The position numbers and the translations under genes are program-made. Shown here piece after piece: positions 55,691 through 64,000 of a DNA stretch of 64,000 nt (position 1 is its first letter; each line of letters opens with the position of its first letter). The stretch lies in assembly GCA_023375785.1 (NCBI GenBank), contig SZWC01001189.1:91001-155000 (forward strand), in the 5' to 3' direction. This stretch comes from Penium margaritaceum (taxonomy: Eukaryota > Streptophyta > Zygnematophyceae > Desmidiales > Peniaceae). Under the pieces are notes generated by a model. It was not told where the DNA came from and ran no database searches. It was given only the letters and a program-made list of their open reading frames with translations.

Positions 55691-57090
55691 GGTAGGTGAG
55701 TGACTCAAAAAACAGCGCGTCACGGGACTCAATGACACGACGGCGAGTGGGGTCCCAAAAACGCCAGGCCTTCGACCGCGGGGAGATGCCGATGAAGACA
55801 CACAAGCGACCCCGAGGGGAGACCTTGGACCCCTCCTGGTCCTCGGTGTACCATACGGAGGCCAGGGATCCCCAGACGCGTGCGAGACGAAGATCAGCAC
55901 GGTGGCAAAACCAGAGCTCGTACGGTGTAACATGATCCGGAAGCGGACCATGCGGGAGGCGGTTCCAGACCCAAGTCATGTAGGCGAAGCCCTCGAATGC
56001 GAAGGACTCCAGGAGACCGCACTCAGACCGCATGGCACAAACCGCATCCTCCATGGTGCAGTTCCAGCGCTGAGATACACCGTTCTGCTATGGGGTAGCA
56101 GGAGCGGAGACCTGGTGAAAAATGCCATGCTCAGCAAAGAAGGAGTCCATCTCGCCGAGGAACTCGCCGCCGCGATCCGAGCAAAAGGTATGTAGCGTGT
56201 GGCGAGACTGACGCTCAGCCATCACGAGCCAGAGCCGAACCGCAAGGGNCCCTGAGCGCAAAAAAGACAGTCGGTCTTGGGTGGCTTCTCGAAAGAAGCC
56301 ACGTCAAGACCAAGAGCGGGCTGTGTCCGGATGAGCTTCGACACAGTGTCGGAGCCCACGTGACACAGACGTCGGTGAAGCAACCGCTAGTGTTCCGGGG
56401 ATAGAACACCAGTGACAAAAACGCGACCAGAGGAGGAGGGAGAGCAAGGGGAGGAGGGCCGAGCAATGCGGTACAAATCATCTACGACTGAAGCATGCAG
56501 GACAGTGCTACGGGTGTCAAGAGGAGTCACAGTCGCTGAATCAGCGGTATGCTCAACGGAGAGACCCATCAGAGTGCAGGCACGTACAGACAGCAGACTG
56601 AGCTCAAGATCAGGCACAAACAGCACGTCAGAGAGATACAGGGGGCCAGACGGACCATCAAAGCATACAACCCCAACACCGTGAACCGGTAAGGACTGAC
56701 CAGAGCCTGTACGAATAGAACGGACAGTCGTGACATGACCAAGTACCACAAATTCACTACGACGACACGCCATGTGGTGGGTGGCACCGGAATCGATGAT
56801 CCAAGTGCCACCGCAGTCACGACTGGTGGACGTCACTGTACAACGGGCAATGGAACACTCGGCATCAGAGGGACGCTGAGCCGTCAGTGGGAAGGAACGA
56901 CGTACATCACGAAGATGAGACTCATGAATCCAGTCATTGCAGTCAGGCCCATCATCATCACATGCAGACTGTGTTCCCCCACACGTGTCATCACAAGTCA
57001 CGAGGACGGACGAACAAGCAGTCTATGACCCACTCGACGATGACAACACACTCGCACCTCCCTGAAAGCGAAGCGCCAGAAGATGACGAA
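55690..57090 (-). mobile_element. Ty1/copia fragment G (related to A and E), broken
   Basis: On the minus strand a 204-codon frame (56,387-57,001) carries the protease active-site block TWIIDSGATHHM, then SGPLYLSDVLFVPDLELSLL. A second frame (to 55,690) carries the integrase C-terminal block MTWVWNRLPHGPLPDHV and FWDPTRRRVIESRDALFF. RT, RNase H and LTRs were not found. One N lies near 56,249. The fragment runs head-to-head with E. Confidence 0.82.
56387..57001 (-). pseudogene. Copia G protease and pre-integrase region
   Basis: The D-S-G catalytic motif of retroelement aspartic proteases is present (IIDSGATHH), followed by the strand region shared with A and E. It is a well-preserved single open frame of 204 codons. 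Confidence 0.88.
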
Positions 57091-57239
57091 CCTGCAGTCA
57101 TGGTTTTCCCACTTTTCACCCCTTTGCCTCACCACTAGTTCGGTGAGCTTTGCATCGCATTGTACTATGTTACACTTCACCTCCTCTCATCCCTGTAGTA
57201 CTCCGTCTGCCTGCATTCGCATTTGCCTCTTCTCATCAT

Positions 57240-58476
57240 GCCAGGGCTAGAGTAGACTATAGAGGCCCTACAGGCAGCTCTAAGTGAGGTACAAGCGGAG
57301 CATCGTAAGGCTAAAGATGAGCTCCACCAGGGTCGGGAGGGACAGCGTGAGCTAGCTGCTTCCGTAGCTACACTAGTCGTTGAACGTCTTCGCAACATCT
57401 CATGCCTCGCTGCAGTCCTTCCCTCTGCAGTGATGGCTTTGGCTGATTCTTCTGCTCCCCCCAGTGGCGATGTTGCTAACTCCTAATCTCTCGCTCTCTC
57501 AGTAGCAGCCCTTGCCCCTGCTCTTCTTCCAGCCAGGGAGAAAGACTTCAAAATGCCACCAACCCAGTTCACGCCCAAACTCACCTTCACCTCTTGGGAG
57601 ACACCCTTTAGTACGTGGGCCTAGGGTGAGCTCCTTTGGGATTATAACTCCCCTGCCAAGCCGCCGTTTGTACCTCAGCCGGCTGAGGCTGCTCGTGCTG
57701 TGCGAGCCCTCGTCAACGCAGGCCCCAAGAATCTCCTTGATGACATTGGTACGTAAAATGCGGACCCCGCACGTTGTACCCCTACTCATCCAGTTGGTGC
57801 CTATGCTCTCATTCGCCGCCGCAAAACCGTGACTGGACATGCTGCCTAGAGTGCACTAACTGTCCAGTTCAACACCCTGCAGATGCGGACGGATGAGACT
57901 GCAGGTGAATATTGGACACGCAGTCTGCGCTTGCTGCGGGACCTTGGCAGGACAGCTCTAGGTCCCCTCTCTGCATGCCTCTCCATCGTTGCTGGCCTCA
58001 TTCCTGAGCTTTTTGACCTCTATCTTCACGTCTCTCAGGCAGAACTTGAGCGCCGCGCCGTTGCTCGAGTCCCTGTTGACTCTCTACCCGGATTTGGTCC
58101 CCTCTTTGACTTCACTGCCTCACGTCTCACTGACCGGTGGAACGCCCTAAAAAACAAGCGCATGCATCGTGATACACTCGCTGCTGTCACTACTTCCTCA
58201 TCCTCCTCTTCTGCCGCTGTACCTTCCTCCTCCTCCTCCTTTTCTCAGGCAGTAGCTCATCCCAATCAGGCTGCTTCTCGTGGGAGGGATGGTGGCTCTG
58301 ATCGTGGTGGTGGTCGTGGGGTTAAGGGGCGTGGGGGTGGCCGTGGTGGGAAGAACTACGCTCCCGCCACCGCCGATATCACCCGCGGGCATTGTGGCAC
58401 CACTGGGCACTTTGCACCCAAATGCCGAACTCCCCATGAGGATACACGTCTAGAATCATCCATGCGCGCTCATTGA
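57240..58476 (+). pseudogene. Copia E gag
   Basis: The N-terminal helical part (EALQAALSEVQAEHRKAKDE) precedes a KDFKMPPTQFTPKLTFTSWE segment and a 197-codon open stretch (57,883-58,476) with TAGEYWTRSLRLLRDLGRTA and LFDLYLHVSQAELERRAVA, then a Ser run, a Gly/Arg-rich (RGG-like) stretch and a C/H knuckle (HCGTTGHFAPKC). This matches gag architecture, ending in RNA-binding elements. Confidence 0.78.
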
Positions 58477-58839
58477 GCCGGCACAGGTGTCACCGCCTCC
58501 TCCGCCGCTGCAACAGTGACTGTTGCATCTTTCTCATCCTCCTCCTCTGCTTCCGTGCTCTCAATCACTCTTGCTCCTCTCCAACCAACACCGCCTCCGG
58601 CCAGCCTGTGGGGTTGGATCCCTCCACCGCCTGGACCTCTTTACCATGGTCCCCTGTCACCTCACTACTCCATGCCTCTCTGGGCCCGTGACGATGGTCA
58701 CTTCTCCGACCGCTCGTCCGACCGCTCCTCGCACCGCTCCTCAAACCGCCGTGACGAGGAGCGCACTCTCGAGCGTCTGCTGGCAGAATTGCCTTACCTT
58801 TTTTCTCAGGGAGGTGAGAGTGTGAGAGGCTAGTTACGT

Positions 58840-59625
58840 GTGTCCGTCTATGAGTCTGACGCCACCCTTTGTGGTGCTGCGTTTGGTGGTGTCCAGGGGG
58901 TCTTGCTTGCTGATCGTGACTGGATTGATGATTGGCAGTCTCACATGTTCTCCACTCATCTTGGTAGCCCGTCTCGCCTCTACTCTCGCGGTACCATCGC
59001 TGTTTGTCTTGTTCTCCCATCCATTCGTGCATCCACAAGTCTTTGGATCATTGACTCTGGGACCACGCATCACATGACTTCATGTCGGTCTTCGTTTGTG
59101 TCCTTCGGGCCAGTTGGGTCCATCCGATGTGTGCGCACTGGCTCCGGCCAGCTTCTCCCTGTCCAAGGTGTTGGTGTCGTTCGCTTTGTCGGTCGTGGGG
59201 GCACTGTCTACCTGCCCAATATTTTTTATGTGCCCGACCTTGAAGTCAGTCTTCTCTCTGTGATCACCCTTGACGACCAGGACATGGACTTCTTGTCCGG
59301 CCGCGGCTTGGCCTCTATTTGTCTTCACTTGTCTGGCCGTGTTGTTCTTCGTGGTGTGCACTGTGATCGTCTGTTTCGTGTGCCTCTTACGTTTCCATCG
59401 TCCTCCATTACATCTGCTCTTGTTCTTGTCGCACCGGAGCTGTCTCCAGCCCATGCTGACCTCCTGCATGGTGCCTCTGTCACATTCACACTATGGCCAT
59501 CCAGTGCCTTCTCCGCCTTCGGCCAGCCTACGGCCTTGACCCTGCCAAATTTGCACCTCTTGCACCTCCTCCTGTTTGGACTGTGCCAGTGGAAAAATGA
59601 ACCGCTCCCCATTCTCCACTGCTGA
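58840..59625 (+). pseudogene. Copia E protease and pre-integrase region
   Basis: A 261-codon open stretch (first codon GTG) includes the protease active-site block SLWIIDSGTTHHMTS at about 59,040-59,085, then VYLPNIFYVPDLEVSLLSV and a region leading into the pre-integrase block. The same order is seen in G and A. Confidence 0.88.
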
Positions 59626-59639
59626 GTCTACCACATCCC

Positions 59640-60170
59640 ATCCTCTTGACCTTGTCCACGCTGATGTCATGGGTCCCTTGCCACAGGTCTTCCTTGGTGG
59701 CCTTGGCCGCTATGTCGTGTGTCTGACGGATGATTTCTCTCGCTACCACTAGGTCTTCGCCCTTCGCCAGAAAAGTGGTCACTGGCGTTCTTAAGTCTTG
59801 GCTCCCTCACGCTGAGTGTACTTGCCTTCGCTTGTTGCGCATCTTTCGCAACGACCGGGTCAGCGAATTCTTTGGCCCCACCTCTCGCTTTCTTGAGTCT
59901 CGTGGTGTTCGGATTGAGTCCTCTGCCCCGTACACCCCACATCGAAACGGTGTGTCTGAGCATTGGAACCGCACCCTTGCAGATGGTGTTCCCTCCCTTC
60001 TCTCTGCCTCAGGCAAGTCCCTCTTATTTGGCTTTGAAGTTATGTCCTACATGACTTGGGTCTAGAATCGGGTTTCTCATGGCCCTCTCCCTCACTCTGT
60101 CATGCCTTTTGAATGTTGGACCGGCCGTCGTGCCGACCCTCGCCTTGCCCGCGTCTGGGGGTGTTTTGCC
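59640..60170 (+). pseudogene. Copia E integrase core
   Basis: Frames carry the first acidic block (HPLDLVHADVMGPLPQVF), a segment RYVVCLTDDFSRYH, and the later block VRIESSAPYTPHRNGVSEHW with its conserved glutamate region. Integrase comes before RT, as in copia. Confidence 0.85.
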
Positions 60171-60182
60171 TACGTTTGAGTC

Positions 60183-60932
60183 GTGGCGGATCGACGGGAT
60201 AGCAAATTGCCTCCCCGTGGTCGCTTGTGTGTATTTCTCATCGTCTCCCTGTTCTCCAAAGCTTGGTGCTTTTGGGACCCTTCCCGATGTCCTGTCATCG
60301 AGTCTCACGATGCTATGTTCTTTGAACACTTATTTGAGCGTGATTCTTCTCGTTTCGGTGGGTCTCTCTTTCCGCCCTCTCGGGAAGGGGGTGGTCCTCT
60401 TACCTCTAGGCTGTCTGTTCTCCCCTCCGAGCGTCCCTCAACACCCCCTGTATCCGCCGGACCCCTGGGCTCGGAGCCCTCCTTGGGACCTCCTTCCCCC
60501 GTACCCACTGCGCCTTTGGCCTCCTCTCCGCACGTGGAGTCCCCTGTCTCCTCGGATTCTGACTCTCTTGAGCCCCCTACTCGCTCACCCTTACCCTCTG
60601 CCATGTCCTCTGCCTCTAAACCTAGTGCCACGTCTGTACCACCTCCTCCAGCTAACTCTCCTTCTCTAGCCTCTGTGTACCCACGCTCTGCTACTCCCTC
60701 CGCTGCAACACGGTTCTCATATGTTCCCCCAGTCTCACCATACACGCGTAGTGGTCGTCTCAAGGAACTTCCATCTCAATCACACCCTGTTGTCTCTGGT
60801 GACTCTGGTCTCCGTGCTCTTGGTCTTCCAACCTCTGAATTGTCAGTGTCTGTCTTCGTGGTACACCCCGGCACACACTTGGCTACTCTCTCATTGAACA
60901 AGAGTTTCTCTCAGATCTTTCCTTGTCTGTAG
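60183..60932 (+). pseudogene. Copia E integrase C-terminus and Pro/Ser linker
   Basis: A 249-codon open stretch starts with the block RGRLCVFLIVSLFSKAWCFW, continues with a long Pro/Ser-rich linker and ends with PVSPYTRSGRLKELPSQSHP and ALGLPTSELSVSVFVVHPG, the segment also present in J (36,506-37,009). Confidence 0.8.
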
Positions 60933-61047
60933 CTGGGTATATTGCCTCGTGTTTTGCTGCTATTGATCTCTCTCTCCTCTTCCATCCGAACCGTTAACTG
61001 TGCATGCAGCTCGCACGGCCTCTGGATCCCCATTGTGGGAGTAGGCC

Positions 61048-62067
61048 ATGGAAGCAAAGCTCGACGCACTATCTGAGCACGGCGTGTACAAGCTCGTGGA
61101 TCTCCCACCGGGCCGCAAGGCGGTTGCAGCCAAGTGGGTGTACCGTCGCAAGCTGGACCCCGATAACACCGTTGAACGGTACAAGGCTCGCCTTAGTGCC
61201 AAAGGATTCTCTCAAATCCCTGGTGTTGACTCTGATGAGACCTTTGCCCCAGTCGGCCGCTACACCACAGCTAGGGCTCTTCTCAGCCTGGTTGCTCAGC
61301 ATGACTCGGAGCTTGAGCAGATGGATGTTAACAATGTCTTTCTTCATGGTCAGTTGGACGAGGAGATCTACATGGTCCGGACACCCGGCTTCTCTGATGG
61401 AACAAGCGGAGAGTGGCGTCTGTGCACGCCTCTCTACGACCTGAAGCAGTCCCTACGCTGCTGGAACCAAGAAATCACCTCCAGCCTAGAAAAGGGAGGC
61501 TTACAAAGAAGTGTTGTGGATCTTGCTTTATTCCTCAGTGCTCCCACCAAGCCACATGTCGCCATCCTTGTCTATGTGGAGGACCTTCTCATTGCCTCCC
61601 CTGAAGCCGCATTTGTTGCGACTGCAAAGTCCCTACTCCAAGTGGCATACAAGATGAAGGACTTTGGCCCGACTCATGTTTTCTTGGGCATGGAGTTGGA
61701 GCGTGATCGCACACCTCGTACCTTGCACGTTCACCAAACTGCATATGTGCGCAGCTTGGGGGAGCGTTTCGGACCGCTTCTCACAACAGTCCCCACAGCC
61801 TCCACACCCATGACACCCTTTGGCCAGCCCCTACTGAAGTCTCTGGAGCTGTCAAAGCTGGGGGAAAAGGTCAATGTAACAGACTACCTCCCGGTCATTG
61901 GCTCCCTGATATACCTTGCCACCACCACGCGTGCCGATGTTGCGTTTGTTGTGAACTTCTTGTCCCAGTTCTCATACTGCCCCCGTGAGCGCCATCTTGA
62001 GGCTGCACTGTGGGTAGTGCGCTTTGCCCTGTCCACCCCTCGTGCTTGGTTGTACTTTTGTGCATAG
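61048..62067 (+). pseudogene. Copia E reverse transcriptase
   Basis: A 339-codon open frame starting at ATG carries the whole copia RT set in order: KWVYRRKLDPDNTVERYKAR, SAKGFSQIPGVDSDETFAPV, LEQMDVNNVFLHGQLDEEIY, LYDLKQSLRCWNQE, the ILVYV palm block, FGPTHVFLGMELERDR and SLIYLATTTRADVAFVVNF. It is the best-preserved enzyme region in the window. Confidence 0.93.
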
Positions 62068-62089
62068 CCCGCAATCGTGGTGAACGGCT

Positions 62090-62480
62090 TCACACACAGT
62101 GACTAGACACATGATTCTGACGCACACAGCCAAACTGGATACATCTTCTTGGTTGGTGGAATTGCAGTCTCTTGGAAAAGTGGCAAACAAGAATGTGTTG
62201 CTCGCAGCACCGCTGAGGCTAAGTATGTTGCTCTTGGCTCATGCACATGTGAGGCTGTTTGGCTATGTCGTCTGTTGCAACAGTTGCGTGTTCCCATCCG
62301 TTGCATCACACTACGCTGTGAAAACCAAAGCATAAAGGCCATTGCCGAGAACACTGGCATGCGTCACTGACGCACCAAGCATATCAATGTGGAGCATCAT
62401 TTTTTTCGTGAGCGCATTGCTCCTGGCATTTTCCAGGTTGCTTGGGCGGATAAACGATCCCAGAGACCTGATTTCCTCAC
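62090..62480 (+). pseudogene. Copia E RNase H
   Basis: Frames carry VGGIAVSWKSGKQECVARST, AEAKYVALGSCTCEAVWLCR and CENQSIKAIAENTGMRH, then the HVEHHFF and KRSQRPDFLTKAL blocks, the standard C-terminal end of copia Pol. Confidence 0.88.
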
Positions 62481-62696
62481 TAAGGCCCTCATGTCTTCAA
62501 AAGTGTTCTTCACTCTGTTGGCCTCATCTGTTTGCATGACCCAGGTTGATTTGCTTTGGTACATCTCTGGCACTTCTGTTCATTTCCCCTTGTTTTTTTC
62601 TTTGTTGTTGTTGTTGTCCTTACTGTGACCTCTCTGCTCACGTCCATTGCCTTGCACATCCCTGAGGAGGCAGAGAGTACGGGAGACTGGGGGAGA

Positions 62697-63151
62697 TGAC
62701 GCGGGTTTGATAGCTGGCGAGCAGCCTCAGGATACACTCACGTTGACGCTGCTCCACTCTTGGAGAGCTCACATTTGTCCTCAAGACAATACATTGTTGT
62801 GCTTGTTTGTCTGTGAACTGCAATGCCTTCGTGACCTACTTTAGTCTTGCTTGTGAGTTCGTCTTAGTTTAGACGGACACAGAATGTGTCAAAACTCAGT
62901 TTGCGGGCATGTTGTGACGTGGGGCAGGTTCGCCCATGACATTTTGTTTAGCGAGTGCCGGCGAGCTCTCGCTCACCGGCCAACGGGTGGACTCGAGTAG
63001 CGAGTTCTACCCCGTAGGACTAACACTCGACCCCCTCCACGTTTCTAACACGTTCTCCGTCCACGCTCGTCCGTTTTGGACGAGGTCAGTTGCATTCTGA
63101 CCACAGTGTGGTGCTCCACACAGTAGTCTAAGGGAAGAGGGGTTCCTGTTT
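62697..63151 (+). repeat. LTR with purine tract on its left and primer site on its right
   Basis: The LTR starts TGACGCGGGTTTG after ACTGGGGGAGA and runs 455 bp to the primer site TGGTATCAGAGCAC at 63,152. It therefore serves as the 3' LTR of E and, by layout, as a 5' LTR for the sequence to the right. Confidence 0.75.
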
Positions 63152-64000
63152 TGGTATCAGAGCACACAAGCCAAAGTTCATCGCGTCCCGCGTGAGAGAC
63201 GCGGGAAACGATCCTGGGAGGGCAGATCTACAGTTGCGCAGATCATCAGCGGCAGCAACAGCGGCGACAGCAGTCGCGAAGCAGCAGCGGCAGCAGCAGC
63301 AGTGTGCAGCGGCGTGAGGCAGCAGTAAGCAGTAGCAGCCATGAGCAGAGGCCGCATTGGCTTGGCTGCGGTGGCCAAACCGCAGAACCACTGCCCACGG
63401 CGGCGAGGAGCAGCGGCAGCAGCGACAGCAGCGTGCTACAGAGTGCAGCAGCAGCAGTCAGCGGCCGCAACCGCCGTCGGAGGCAGCAGCGACGGCCGCT
63501 CACCCGCAGCCGCAACAGCGCGTGGCATCCACACTGGTACAGCAGTAGCACCGCCTACAGCTACGCGGTGCAGCAACTATAGCGGCGTGAGCGTGCAGCA
63601 GGGTGCGGCAGAAGCATCAGCTCCAGCAGCAGCAGCAGTTACTGCAGCGCTGGCCGCAGCAGCAACCCTTGGGTCCTCTCTGGTCTACCCTCCCCCCTTC
63701 TCGCTGGGTTCCCCTCTCTCCCTGGGTTGGGCGGTGGTGGTTCAGGTACACAAGACTACCTCGTGGCCTCTCCCTGATTTCCCACGCCCACTGGGGCGGG
63801 GGAAACGCTGCCGAAATGTTTCGGCAGCGTCAAGGGGGAGTCCATCGGCGATTTTCTGGCTAAAACAGGCCATATCACATTTCCCACGCCCACTGGGGCA
63901 AGGAAAACGCTGTCGAATTTATTCGGCAGCGTAGGAGAGACCATCACACAATCCACGCCCGCTTGGGCGGGGTGAACGCTGACGATGTTCATTTCGGCAG
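63152..64000 (+). mobile_element. Start of a second copia element (leader), continues past the window
   Basis: The primer site is followed by a GCA/CAG-rich leader (63,240-63,660) and then by a hairpin array. An ATG-start frame at 63,341-63,934 (197 codons) is Ala/Gln/Arg-rich and may be incidental. Gag of this element would lie to the right of the window. Confidence 0.55.
63782..64000 (+). repeat. Tandem array of paired stem-loops
   Basis: Three modules start near 63,782, 63,883 and 63,953. Each has a small stem CGCCC/GGGCG with a 4-base loop and, a few bases on, a larger stem with CGCTG(C/T/A)CGA and TTCGGCAGCG arms. In module 1 the larger stem is 12 bp with a 2-base loop (63,805-63,816 with 63,819-63,830). 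Module 3 is cut by the window edge. Confidence 0.85.

Larger units (their letters stand above)
57200..63151 (+). mobile_element. Ty1/copia element E, long, broken
   Basis: Parts are gag (57,240-58,476), protease (about 59,035-59,250), integrase (59,640-60,170), Pro/Ser-rich linker (60,360-60,780), RT (61,048-62,067), RNase H (62,090-62,480), purine tract (ACTGGGGGAGA, 62,686-62,696) and an LTR at 62,697-63,151. No 5' LTR was recognised; the left end faces fragment G. Frames are longer than in the other elements, so it is probably the youngest here, but it still has on the order of ten breaks. The LTR is followed directly by a primer site, suggesting a tandem neighbour. Confidence 0.85.

Noticed and set aside
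55690-60200. Head-to-head related copia pieces G and E as a source of hairpin RNA for silencing
   Set aside because: Protein-level similarity is clear but nucleotide similarity looks too low for long duplex RNA.

Overview
The window is eukaryotic, repeat-dominated nuclear DNA, most likely from a plant-lineage genome. The reasons are a chromodomain-bearing Ty3/gypsy element, many Ty1/copia elements whose primer sites read TGGTATC(A/C)(A/G)A/CAGC-like next to an LTR (the plant initiator-Met pattern), long microsatellites, one assembly gap (26 N at 18,066-18,091) plus a single N near 56,249, and no bacterial gene organisation. I cannot name the species. No rRNA, tRNA or CRISPR was found. Only one convincing host gene candidate is visible: a single-exon coiled-coil membrane protein on the minus strand at 21,174-22,487.

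Layout. 1-7,500: a broken plus-strand chromovirus (gag, protease, RT, RNase H, integrase, chromodomain, polypurine tract, GC-hairpin-rich 3' LTR). 7,700-11,777: a fold-back-like element (FB1) whose arms are exact 30-bp-period arrays in inverted orientation, followed by a minus-strand copia fragment (B). 11,778-17,376: a plus-strand copia (C) that lies against B and carries a long open frame not recognisable as copia. 18,540-20,000: a minus-strand gypsy remnant. 21,174-22,487: the host gene. 23,224-32,070: three consecutive hairpins, then a second fold-back element (FB2) whose right arm is split by a 7.5-kb minus-strand copia (A) with two 646-bp LTRs. FB1+B and FB2+A share the same retroelement/fold-back junction, so they descend from one composite.

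32,070-51,400: an LTR-like family of unknown coding content (called X here), present in three pieces and interrupted by a minus-strand copia J (35,302-38,636), a 457-bp hAT-like MITE (42,712-43,168) and a minus-strand copia I (43,901-48,741, 5-bp target duplication AGTAG). Part of X is a Ser/Ala-Asp/Ala low-complexity stretch open on both strands. 51,908-52,564 is a 657-bp terminal-inverted-repeat element with a TAA target duplication. 53,574-64,000: the 5' part of a J-family copia (F), a minus-strand copia fragment (G), and a long plus-strand copia (E). E ends in an LTR that is followed at once by a primer site and a GCA-rich leader ending in a tandem stem-loop array that runs off the window.

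The retroelements are treated as fossils: they are named, bounded and given parts, and all look broken. LTR pairs differ by roughly 10% (C) to 20% or more (A, J, I), judged by eye, so most insertions are old. Many of the frames used start at non-ATG codons and are quoted as open stretches, not as genes with defined starts. The best leads for novelty are the 30-bp fold-back family and its composite duplication, the hairpin array at the right edge, the foreign frame inside C, and family X.
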